Shown: one piece after another, positions 35,901 through 43,382 of the stretch | Numbering within the stretch: position 1 is the first letter of the stretch | Layout of the letters: every line of letters starts with the position of its first letter | NCBI GenBank assembly: GCA_019912315.1 | Contig: JAIOJA010000048.1 | Location: forward strand, 1 to 50,577 | Source: Planctomycetota bacterium | GTDB lineage: Bacteria; Planctomycetota; UBA8742; UBA2392 | Length of the DNA stretch: 50,577 nucleotides | Direction: 5' to 3' | Program-made: the position numbers and the translations under genes | Notes under the pieces: model-generated | Seen by the model: only the letters and a program-made list of their open reading frames with translations | Told to the model about the DNA's origin: nothing | Database searches by the model: none

Positions 35901-37325
35901 ATGCGCAGTGTCTCCTTGGTTGCAGTCTGTATCCTGTTGATCGCCGCTATGCCGGCGCATACACCTGCGCAGCAACCCCAGAAGTATCCAGACCTGTACA
36001 ACCTTGGCCCAACCGGCGGCAAAGCGAACATCGTGCGCGCCGATTTACCCGACGGCGCGAAGTCCGGGCTGAAGGTCGAAGAGGTATACAAGTCAGGGTC
36101 CGGGCAGAATGCCGGGCTGAAAGTCGGCGACGTCATCTACGGCGCCGGCGGCAAGAACTTTGGCGACGATGCCTACCTGGAGTTGGCGGATGCGATTCTC
36201 GCCGCCGAAAGTAACGCGGAGAAACCAGTCTGCACGCTGAAGGTCAAACGCGGCGAATCGCTGACCACCATCGACGTACAACTGACCCACTACGCCGACG
36301 AAAACGCCCGCCGCAGGGCGATCCTCGACGGCGCTCTGAAATGGCTCGCCCGTGAGCAGGATTCGGACGGGGGCTTTCACTCAAACATGTCGCCCGAAGT
36401 CAGCCAGGTTGTGTTCACCAGTCTGGCCGGCATGGCATGGCTTGAGGACTGGCAGACGTACGAGAGCAACATCATCAAGGCGGCCGACTTCGTCGAGGAC
36501 ACCGTCGGCGTGCAGAAGAAGTACAAAAAGCTCGGCGGCAAGAACAACGACCAGACCAACTGGGGGCTCGGCTATGGCGGCCTCTTTCTGGCCCACGTGC
36601 TGAAGGCCGGCGAAGAGCACGACCTGAGCAGCAGCAAACTGAACAGCTACAGGCGCAAGCTGCGGTGGATACGGGACCGTATCTTCAAGAATGGCGAGGA
36701 CGATGGCGGCTTCGGCGCGGGGCCGGGCGGGCTGAACATTCTCGACTACGTGCATCTGGAAGTCGTCAGCAATTTCTGCCTTGCCGCCCTGGGCGCGATG
36801 CAGGCGGCCGGAATGGAAGTCGACGCCGATGAGTTGGCCCTGCGCGTGAAGTATATCGAGAGTTGCCAGATGGAAGATGGCGGCATCGCCTACGCCCACG
36901 ACAAGAAGTGGTTCAGCGAAGTCGGGCGCACGGCCGGGGCGATGAACGCGCTCGCCAGCGCCGGCGAGGCCGGCCGCGAGAGCTACGCCAGGATGCAGGG
37001 CTACTTCGAGAAAAACCTGGCGAACGCTTTCGATGGACACAGCACACCGACGATGCACCCGTTCATGGCGGCGATCGCGTGCAGGCGTCACGGCACGATG
37101 GACAAGTTCCGGGAGCACTACCGGCGTGAGTACACGATGCTGCGCAACCCGGACTTCACGTTCGCGTACAGGCCGACACCCGAGACTGCGCGGATGGGCA
37201 TGAACATAGACCGCGACCTGGGGCCGGTCTGGACCACCTGCCAGTGGGTGCTGATACAGCAGCTTGAGGAAGGTGCGATTCCATTGTGGGTGGGGACGCT
37301 GGAGAAGAAACCCGATGAGGGCTAA
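35901..37325 (+). CDS. Secreted PDZ plus alpha/alpha-toroid protein (DUF6288-like)
   Basis: The protein has 474 residues. A signal peptide (about 1-23) precedes a PDZ-like domain (about 45-135, KSGSGQNAGLKVGDVIYGAG) and then an alpha/alpha-barrel resembling squalene/prenyltransferase-type toroids: LDGALKWLAREQDSDGGF, then DQTNWGLGYGGLFLAHVLKAG and ESCQMEDGGIAYAH. This PDZ-plus-toroid order is what I know as DUF6288-type proteins. No catalytic DxDD motif is seen. It probably sits in the periplasm; function unknown. Confidence 0.78.
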   Translation: MRSVSLVAVCILLIAAMPAHTPAQQPQKYPDLYNLGPTGGKANIVRADLPDGAKSGLKVEEVYKSGSGQNAGLKVGDVIYGAGGKNFGDDAYLELADAILAAESNAEKPVCTLKVKRGESLTTIDVQLTHYADENARRRAILDGALKWLAREQDSDGGFHSNMSPEVSQVVFTSLAGMAWLEDWQTYESNIIKAADFVEDTVGVQKKYKKLGGKNNDQTNWGLGYGGLFLAHVLKAGEEHDLSSSKLNSYRRKLRWIRDRIFKNGEDDGGFGAGPGGLNILDYVHLEVVSNFCLAALGAMQAAGMEVDADELALRVKYIESCQMEDGGIAYAHDKKWFSEVGRTAGAMNALASAGEAGRESYARMQGYFEKNLANAFDGHSTPTMHPFMAAIACRRHGTMDKFREHYRREYTMLRNPDFTFAYRPTPETARMGMNIDRDLGPVWTTCQWVLIQQLEEGAIPLWVGTLEKKPDEG

Positions 37326-37334
37326 CCTCGCGGC

Positions 37335-37775
37335 ATGAGAGTACTGGTCCAACGAGTCTCGCGCGCGAAAGTCAGCGTCGAAGGCGAAGTCACGGGCGAA
37401 ATCGGGCGCGGGCTGCTGCTGCTGATCGGCATCACCCACGCTGACACCGACGCCGAGCTTGAGTGGATGGTCAACAAGCTCAGCGGGCTGCGCATCTTCA
37501 GCGATACGCACGGCAAGATGAACCTGAGCGTCCAGGACGTAAACGGCAACGTGCTTGCCATCAGCCAGTTCACCCTCTACGGCGACGCGAAAAAAGGCAA
37601 CCGCCCCAGCTACATCGAGGCCGCCCGCCCCGAAGTCGCCGAGCCCCTGTACGACAGGTTCTGCGAAGCACTCGGCAGCGCGCTGGGCAAACAGGTCCAG
37701 CGCGGAGTCTTCGGCGCCCACATGGATGTCGAGTTGGTCAACGACGGGCCGGTGACGCTGATGCTCGAACGCTAA
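37335..37775 (+). CDS. dtd: D-aminoacyl-tRNA deacylase
   Basis: The protein has 146 residues and removes D-amino acids (and Gly from tRNA-Ala) from mischarged tRNA. It matches DTD throughout: [45 protein letters not shown] (active-site SQFTL region) and NDGPVTLML (the cis Gly-Pro). Length is standard. It is 9 nt after the PDZ/toroid gene and overlaps the convergent nickel-transporter gene by 4 nt. Confidence 0.96.
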   Translation: MRVLVQRVSRAKVSVEGEVTGEIGRGLLLLIGITHADTDAELEWMVNKLSGLRIFSDTHGKMNLSVQDVNGNVLAISQFTLYGDAKKGNRPSYIEAARPEVAEPLYDRFCEALGSALGKQVQRGVFGAHMDVELVNDGPVTLMLER

Positions 37776-39520
37776 ACGGTGAACTTGGCCGGGTCGATCA
37801 GGTCGAGACGGATCAGGGCGAACAGGACCATCACAACGCCGATCATGGTGATCACCAGCGCGCCAAACACCGGCAGCTTGGCCTCAAGCATTCGATACAG
37901 CCGGCTCTTTGTTTCTTTGCGCCTCTTCGCCATGTAGGCCTTGCCGTGCACCAGTGCCAGCCCAATCGCCGTCAGCACGGCCGCGAGCCCGACGCTGAAA
38001 GCCAGCACCAGTATCAGCCCGGTCGTGTACCACTGCTGTTGAAGCGCGATCAACCCGATCACAAAGGCGCTCGGGCAGGGAATGATGCCGCCAAGGATGC
38101 CGAGGCGCAGAATCTCCCAGCGGGTCATCTTGCCCGGATCGCGCTCATGGTGGTGGTGATGATGCCCGTCGCCATGGTCATGTGAGTGGCTATGCCCGTG
38201 GTCGTGCGAATGCCCGTGGACGTGCTCGAGGATGTCCGAGTCTTCCGGGTGCTTCTCATGGTGCGAGTGAGTGTGCGGGTGTGAATGATCGTGCTCATGA
38301 TTGTCCCCGGGATGCACATGGCGCCCGAAAATGTCGTGTTCGTGGTGCCCTCCACCACCCGTGCGCTTCATGACCAATCCGAAGCCCATCAGGAAAATCG
38401 TCGCGCCCACCGCCAGCGTGATCCACTCCGCCAGCTGCTTCTCGGGGTTTTCCAGCACGCCCGGCCAGAATGTCTTGAATATCCACGCGCCGCCCAACAG
38501 CAGATACACGCCGCTGGTGTGCGCGGCCGTGACCACGATACCCAGAAAGACGGCGTCGGACTTCCTGCCCTGGGTGCCAATCAGGTAGCTTGCCACCAGG
38601 GTCTTGCCGTGCCCCGGCTGAACGGCGTGGTAGGCGCCGACCACGAACATAATTCCCAATGCCGACAGCCATACCCACAGTCCGGCGTCGCCGCTGCGCA
38701 GGTCCTCAAAGGCGTTCAGAATCACGGACTCGGTGCCGTCCTGGTCGCGACGCTCGCGGTCCGTTTCAAGCAACTGCTCTTTGCCGTCGGGCTGATCTGT
38801 CGCCTGATCCGGCGGCGTGCTGTCCGGCGTCTTGGTAGGCGGGTCCTTCGGCCCGGCCCCCTTGGGAGGCGCCAGCGCGACATCCGTGCTGACATCCCAG
38901 AAGAAGCGCAGGCGGTCGAAATTGTCACGGGTCCGGTCGTAGGTGACAGTGGTGAAGGCGCGGCGGCGCTCGCCCCGGTCGTCCCAGGCACGCAGTTGCT
39001 CTTCGGGGTTCAGCACGGAAATGCGCGTAGTGGCCAGGAAGAACTCGACCTCGTGCCGTCCCGCAGACACGTACTCGGACGGATACACGTCAAACAGAAA
39101 GTAATAGCCGATGCGCATCTTCGCTGCGGGCATGCCGCCCGCCTGGTCCGGCGACGCATCCGGATTGTCCAGGTCAACAAACGAGAAGTCTTCATAGCGC
39201 GGCACGATCCGCGCCGGCGCGCCACGGATACCGAGGTAGACCGCCTCTGTCAGGTCGGTCGCCAGTTCCTCGAAGCGCCGGGTGATCTCGTCGCGCGTGA
39301 TGGTTTCACTGCGGTCGTCGTCGATTTCCAGCATGGCTTCGTTGTAGCTGGAAAAGAAACTCTCGTAGCGATACTGGACGGCGAGACGCATCAGGTCACG
39401 CCCCTGGTCGTCTTTGACCAGTATTACCTCCGCGACCATGTCGGCACGGTCATCAAAGGGATGCGCGCTGAGGGAAGCAGCGCCGGTCAGGACAAGCAAA
39501 ATGGCTGCAATACGGGCCAT
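37772..39520 (-). CDS. NicO-type nickel/cobalt transporter with periplasmic domain and His-rich loop
   Basis: The protein has 582 residues. A signal-like N-terminus (about 1-19) is followed by a soluble, probably periplasmic domain (20-260) with acidic [12 protein letters not shown] resembling an EF-hand-like loop. Then a NicO/RcnA-type transporter follows with six to seven hydrophobic helices, including [21 protein letters not shown] and [17 protein letters not shown]. Between helices lies a loop (about 393-460) with some 35 His residues plus Asp and Glu, ideal for binding Ni2+ or Co2+. It probably exports or stores nickel or cobalt. It converges on dtd with a 4-nt overlap. Confidence 0.9.
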   Translation of the reverse strand: MARIAAILLVLTGAASLSAHPFDDRADMVAEVILVKDDQGRDLMRLAVQYRYESFFSSYNEAMLEIDDDRSETITRDEITRRFEELATDLTEAVYLGIRGAPARIVPRYEDFSFVDLDNPDASPDQAGGMPAAKMRIGYYFLFDVYPSEYVSAGRHEVEFFLATTRISVLNPEEQLRAWDDRGERRRAFTTVTYDRTRDNFDRLRFFWDVSTDVALAPPKGAGPKDPPTKTPDSTPPDQATDQPDGKEQLLETDRERRDQDGTESVILNAFEDLRSGDAGLWVWLSALGIMFVVGAYHAVQPGHGKTLVASYLIGTQGRKSDAVFLGIVVTAAHTSGVYLLLGGAWIFKTFWPGVLENPEKQLAEWITLAVGATIFLMGFGLVMKRTGGGGHHEHDIFGRHVHPGDNHEHDHSHPHTHSHHEKHPEDSDILEHVHGHSHDHGHSHSHDHGDGHHHHHHERDPGKMTRWEILRLGILGGIIPCPSAFVIGLIALQQQWYTTGLILVLAFSVGLAAVLTAIGLALVHGKAYMAKRRKETKSRLYRMLEAKLPVFGALVITMIGVVMVLFALIRLDLIDPAKFTV

Positions 39521-39549
39521 GGGTTGAGTATAACAGGCGTACGGCGCGG

Positions 39550-39570
39550 GGCGTGAGGCGTGAGGCGTGA
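39550..39570. repeat. Three tandem GGCGTGA heptamers
   Basis: GGCGTGA repeated three times at 39550, 39557 and 39564, in the short gap between the PDZ-hydrolase and transporter genes. Function unknown; likely a slipped-strand repeat. Confidence 0.6.
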
Positions 39571-39601
39571 GGCAACTGCTTTTTCGCCTCCTGAACCCTG
39601 A

Positions 39602-41287
39602 CTAAAATTCGTCTTCCTTCTTCTTCGGGTCCGCTGGCTTGACCTTAACGCCCAGCAGTCCGGCGACGTTCACCTCAAATTTCGCGACCCAGGGCAGCCT
39701 GCGGTCATGGGTGCGCTCGAACTCATCGAGCATAAACGCGCTGCTAGGCACGACGGTTTCCGTGCGCACAATCTTCAACTCCTGGGAATCATCACCCGGG
39801 TTGAGGCGCACGCGCAGCTTGCCCTCCGCGTCCAGCATCGACTGCGCGGCGTAAAGCGTCACCTTCTTCGCGTTGCGCACGGTCAGGGATATCTGCCCCG
39901 GCTTGTCCAGCTTCGCGATCACACGCGCGACCACGGGCCCGCGCACTTCGAGCTCCTGCTGCTGGTTCGCGGCAAACTTGCCCTTCAGGGTCTCCGCTTT
40001 TCCGGCACGCTCGACCTCAATGGTCACGTCGTCGCCAGCAGCCTTGGTGTCAAGTGCGTCCAGAAGATCCTGCATGGTCGCGATCACATGATCGTCCAGC
40101 TTCGTGATAACGTCCCCCTCCTCGATACCCATGTCCGCCGCCGTGCTGCCCTTCTGAACTGTTTCGACCGTCGGCTTCTCGACCTGGCGCTCAACGGTGA
40201 TTCCGAGCCGCGGACGCCCGGCCGGCACGTTGATCTCGGCGTTCACGGGGGCGATGTTGGCCGATCCGAGTTCACCGATCTCGTCGATGTGCAGCCACGC
40301 GCGCCTGCCGCGCTCCGCGCCGGTGCATGCCCAGTCAATTTCGGCGGGCAGCAGGTCACGGTTCCAGCGGGTCAGCTCGTCGTCGAAGAAGCCGGCGACT
40401 TCATCCTCAAGTACGTCGCCGACCTGGTGGTCGAGGTCCGGGTAGGTCGTGTGGTCAATGTTTGCGCCAAGCTCATTGGCCTGGTCGTAGATCGGCGTGG
40501 TGCGCTTGGCGGGGTACAGCCCGTCCTTTCCGCCGTTAAATGCCCGTATATTCAGCCCCTTCAGGTTCTCGAGCCACACCGGTGTGCCGTCCGCCTGGGC
40601 GACCATGGGGTGTCCGTTCATGGCAAAGAAGCCGGCGAAAGCGTCAGGCTGGCGGTAGGCAAAACCGAAACTGCCGCTGCCGCCGTCACTGTGTCCGTTC
40701 ACGATCACGCGGTCGTCGTCAATATTCACGCGTCGCTTGGTTTCACGAATCATGTGCAGCACGTTGTTCTGGCCCTTCAGATGCCACCAGGCGGCTTCCA
40801 TGCCCGTTTCAGGCACGCCCGCGGAGCAGCCCAGGATCACGACTTCCTTCTTCTGCTCGTCAGTCATGTGGGGCAGCCAGTATTCAATGCTGTACTCGCC
40901 GGGGTTGAAGCGTTCACCGCGCAGGGGCTGCCCGCTGACCCCGCCATGCAGGCAGACCAGCAGCGGGTAGCGTTTTGCAGGATTATAGCCTTCGGGGACA
41001 TACACCCAGTAGGGGCGTTCAAAGCCGTCCGGGCACTGGGTGGTCCATTCCTGGACGCCGGTTACTACACCGTCGTAAGTCAGCCCATCAATAGCTTTGC
41101 GCAGCTGATCAGGTGTCAGTGCCAGCAGTTTCTCGCGCAGGGCGTTCTTTTCCTTGCCCTTGGCGCCCAGGTAGTCTTTCAGCAGGGTCGCGTTGTCAAC
41201 TTCCTTGGCAGGGGCTGGAACATCCTGTGCCAGATTGACACTGAGCGAAAGCAGCAGCATCACGAGCGTGCAAGTTAGCGTTCGCAC
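39602..41287 (-). CDS. Secreted esterase-like hydrolase with C-terminal PDZ domain
   Basis: The protein has 561 residues. GGAGG lies 8 nt before GTG 41287, then a signal peptide of about 22 residues. An alpha/beta hydrolase core of the PHB-depolymerase/feruloyl-esterase type covers about 90-330, with nucleophile Ser near residue 200 (NGHSDGGSG), Asp in GGKDGLYPA and His in YPDLDHQVG. A PDZ-like domain follows at about 365-450 (TAADMGIEEGDVITKLDDHVI), then a beta-rich acidic/Lys tail. The full triad suggests it is active, perhaps on polymeric esters. Twin palindromes lie 71 bp upstream of its start. Confidence 0.87.
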   Translation of the reverse strand: MRTLTCTLVMLLLSLSVNLAQDVPAPAKEVDNATLLKDYLGAKGKEKNALREKLLALTPDQLRKAIDGLTYDGVVTGVQEWTTQCPDGFERPYWVYVPEGYNPAKRYPLLVCLHGGVSGQPLRGERFNPGEYSIEYWLPHMTDEQKKEVVILGCSAGVPETGMEAAWWHLKGQNNVLHMIRETKRRVNIDDDRVIVNGHSDGGSGSFGFAYRQPDAFAGFFAMNGHPMVAQADGTPVWLENLKGLNIRAFNGGKDGLYPAKRTTPIYDQANELGANIDHTTYPDLDHQVGDVLEDEVAGFFDDELTRWNRDLLPAEIDWACTGAERGRRAWLHIDEIGELGSANIAPVNAEINVPAGRPRLGITVERQVEKPTVETVQKGSTAADMGIEEGDVITKLDDHVIATMQDLLDALDTKAAGDDVTIEVERAGKAETLKGKFAANQQQELEVRGPVVARVIAKLDKPGQISLTVRNAKKVTLYAAQSMLDAEGKLRVRLNPGDDSQELKIVRTETVVPSSAFMLDEFERTHDRRLPWVAKFEVNVAGLLGVKVKPADPKKKEDEF

Positions 41288-41357
41288 AATCACATCCTCC
41301 GGTTCGGCCTGCGGCAAGGCTTACAGCCCTGCCGTACAAGTATCAAGCGCCTTCGTG

Positions 41358-41408
41358 CTCTTGCCACGTCAAGAGTTGGCACGCCGGTTGCTCTTGTCAT
41401 GTCAAGAG
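41358..41408. promoter_or_regulatory. Twin palindromic operator candidates CTCTTG-N6-CAAGAG
   Basis: Two copies of an 18-bp palindrome, CTCTTG-CCACGT-CAAGAG at 41358-41375 and CTCTTG-TCATGT-CAAGAG at 41391-41408, have centres 33 bp apart (about three helical turns). They lie in the divergent gap between the PDZ hydrolase and the sigma-factor gene. This is the arrangement expected for cooperative binding of a dimeric repressor or activator. The remaining part of the 328-bp gap (41288-41615) holds element C and the sigma-gene leader; I see no clear promoter in it. Confidence 0.6.
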
Positions 41409-41413
41409 AGATA

Positions 41414-41515
41414 GTGATGTGGGCTTCTTGCCCGCATGTTCTGACACCTTCCAGGCGTCAGGCGCGACCAGGATGGTCGCGACGCATGCAGGCCGGAGGC
41501 CCTCACCACCATTAC
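41414..41515. repeat. Four-hairpin element C (upstream of the sigma-factor gene)
   Basis: The outer stem GTGATG (41414-41419) pairs with CATTAC (41510-41515, one G-U). Then hairpin 1 GGGC-TTCTT-GCCC, second-tier stem GCATG/CATGC, hairpin 2 CTGACACC-TTCCA-GGCGTCAG (one mismatch), hairpin 3 CGCGACC-AGGAT-GGTCGCG, and hairpin 4 GGCC-GGA-GGCC. This is the same two-tier four-hairpin plan as element D, including its TTCCA and GGA loops, with different stems. Confidence 0.65.
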
Positions 41516-41615
41516 GACGTTTGGGGGTGGCGGCGCGCCACCTGAAAATTTGGGCGATTTGCCTGAAACTTTGAAGGAGTCCTCGCAGTTTATAGGGCTG
41601 AAGGGGGGTGCTGCC

Positions 41616-42116
41616 ATGCAGCGCTATGACGCAAAGCTTCTGTTCGCTGAGCACGCAAAGGCGGTCCACGCGGCCGTTTATCGTCTCACGCTGGACAGCG
41701 CCGCGGCAGAAGACGCGACGCAGGAGGCCTTCGTACGCCTGCTGACGCGCCCGCCCAAGGACAACAGCAACGTGGGTGCGTGGCTGAAGCGTGTGGCGGT
41801 GAATTTCGCCATCGACACGCTGCGGCGCACGAACCGGCAGAAGCCGCTGGGCGACTGGGAGGTTGAGGATCAGCCGAACCCGGATGTTTCCGACACCACG
41901 CTCAGCGATGAGCTGGTCGACGCCCTGCAGCGCATCAAGCCGGACCACCGCGCGGCCGTACTGGCGGTGGACCGCGACGGCATGAGCTACACGGACGCAG
42001 CCGACCTGCTCGGCGTGCACCTGAACAAGCTCAAGACGGACCTGCTGCGTGGTCGGCGCGCCCTGCACGATATCCTGAAGGGTTCTGCCCTGGCTGGCGA
42101 CAGCCGGAAGGAGTAA
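41616..42116 (+). CDS. ECF-type RNA polymerase sigma factor
   Basis: The protein has 166 residues. AGGGGGGTG lies 6 nt before ATG 41616. Region 2 is recognisable (YRLTLDSAAAEDATQEAFVRLLT, then NVGAWLKRVAVNFAIDTLRR) and so is region 4 (IKPDHRAAVLAVDRDGMSYTDAADLLGVHLNKLKTDLLRGRRAL). It lacks region 3, as ECF factors do. The next gene, 4 nt downstream, encodes a membrane protein with DUF4349, which is probably its anti-sigma partner. Two hairpin elements flank this pair. The stimulus is unknown. Confidence 0.92.
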   Translation: MQRYDAKLLFAEHAKAVHAAVYRLTLDSAAAEDATQEAFVRLLTRPPKDNSNVGAWLKRVAVNFAIDTLRRTNRQKPLGDWEVEDQPNPDVSDTTLSDELVDALQRIKPDHRAAVLAVDRDGMSYTDAADLLGVHLNKLKTDLLRGRRALHDILKGSALAGDSRKE

Positions 42117-42120
42117 GGCA

Positions 42121-43284
42121 ATGGACAACGATTGGTTTGCGAAAGAGCTGTCGAAAGACGAGCAAGCCGTTCTGGACCACGTTTCGGGTTTGACCCGAGT
42201 CCTGCCGGAGCCTTATGAATCGGTCTGCGAAGACAGGGCAATCGTCGGGGAACTGGTGGCCATGCGCTCTCAACTGGGGGCCATGGCCATCCACCCCCCG
42301 AAAATGCGGCTTACATTCGACGACATACTCAAAGCGGCCGAGCATGAGCCGCAACCACCCACCGACAACCGCATCATCTACTGGATCACAGGTCGCTGGG
42401 GCATCGGGCTGGTGACGGCCGCAAGTGTTGCTCTGGCTTTCTTGACCGGTGTGATTGCGACCACGGAAGGCATGCGCGAGGCCCCGTCTTTGATGGGAGA
42501 CCGCGGGATAGAGTTCGACGGCTTGAAGCAGATTGAACAGTTCCCTCTGAAGGAGGCGCCGCATTCCGACGGGCTTGAGGGCCAGCCGCCTCCCATTGAC
42601 GCTTCGCCAGTGGACCCCGGCCTGTATGGCTCCATCATACGGCAGGGCAGTATCCAGCTCCGCGACGCCGATCCGGCCAGAATCCAGCAACAGGTTACCG
42701 AACTGGTTACATCTTCCGGCGGCATGGTTACCGGCTTGACACGTCAAGGCTCAGGGGAGAACGTCACAGTCGAAGTTTCCGTGGCTGTGCCGGCCGAGAA
42801 GTATCGAGAGTTCAAATCGAAGGTCGCCGGTTTCGGCGAAGTGCTGACCGAGACCGAATCGACCGAAGATGTCACAAGCTCACAGGTCGATCTGAAAGCG
42901 CGCCTGGCTGAAGCAGAGGACTATCTGGCAAGGCTCGACAAGCTGGTTGAAACACCCACCGACCTCTCATCACTGCAGAATCTGGAGCGTGAACGCCGCC
43001 AGACTCGTCTCGAAATCGAGCGCTACAGACGCGCGCTCCAATCCCTCGAAAACCGCGTAGCCCTCAGCCGCCTCGACGTCGAAATCACGACGGCCGCGCC
43101 GGCCATTGAAGATCGCAGCGAGCTGGGCTCTGCGTGGCGTGACGGGCTTGAAGGCCTCGAAGAAGTAAGCGCGTTCCTGATCCGCGCCGGGCTCGCAGGC
43201 TCACCATTCCTGGCCATCGGCGCGATTGCCTACTACACCCTCCGCCGCAAGCGCAAGAAGCTTGAGCAAAGATGGGCGGCCTAG
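42121..43284 (+). CDS. DUF4349 membrane protein, putative anti-sigma factor
   Basis: The protein has 387 residues. An N-terminal cytoplasmic region (about 1-90) precedes a membrane helix (about 92-113), then a DUF4349 domain with QGSIQLRDADPARIQQQVTELVTSSGGMVTGLTRQG, EVSVAVPAEKYREFKSKVAGFGEV and a coiled coil of VDLKARLAEAEDYLARLDKL type. A second helix lies near the C-terminus (about 355-375). GGAAGGAG is just upstream and it begins 4 nt after the sigma gene. An N-terminal anti-sigma activity is inference from this position, which is common for ECF pairs. Its stop is the edge of element D. Confidence 0.85.
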   Translation: MDNDWFAKELSKDEQAVLDHVSGLTRVLPEPYESVCEDRAIVGELVAMRSQLGAMAIHPPKMRLTFDDILKAAEHEPQPPTDNRIIYWITGRWGIGLVTAASVALAFLTGVIATTEGMREAPSLMGDRGIEFDGLKQIEQFPLKEAPHSDGLEGQPPPIDASPVDPGLYGSIIRQGSIQLRDADPARIQQQVTELVTSSGGMVTGLTRQGSGENVTVEVSVAVPAEKYREFKSKVAGFGEVLTETESTEDVTSSQVDLKARLAEAEDYLARLDKLVETPTDLSSLQNLERERRQTRLEIERYRRALQSLENRVALSRLDVEITTAAPAIEDRSELGSAWRDGLEGLEEVSAFLIRAGLAGSPFLAIGAIAYYTLRRKRKKLEQRWAA

Positions 43285-43382
43285 TGGCATTCGCTTCCAG
43301 CGAATGAGTTCCGCTTGCTTCCAGCAAGCGGCATCAGCGGCCGGAGGCCGCTGCAACTCATCGCCTGGAAGGCGATGCCACT
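43283..43382. repeat. Four-hairpin element D (between DUF4349 and the retron RT)
   Basis: The outer stem AGTGGCAT (43283-43290) pairs with ATGCCACT (43375-43382). Hairpin 1 is TCGC-TTCCA-GCGA, then second-tier stem ATGAGTT (43304-43310) with AACTCAT (43355-43361). Inside it are hairpin 2 CCGCTTGC-TTCCA-GCAAGCGG and hairpin 3 CAGCGGCC-GGA-GGCCGCTG. Hairpin 4 CGCC-TGGAA-GGCG closes the other side. All stems are perfect and only loops and 4 bases are unpaired. The ends form parts of the TAG of DUF4349 and the TAA of the RT. Confidence 0.9.

Noticed and set aside
39550..39570. CRISPR-like array
   Set aside because: The units are tandem heptamers without spacers. No cas gene is present anywhere in the window.
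39707..41278. Long plus-strand frame opposite the PDZ hydrolase
   Set aside because: Mirror frame; the minus strand has a signal peptide, triad and PDZ domain.
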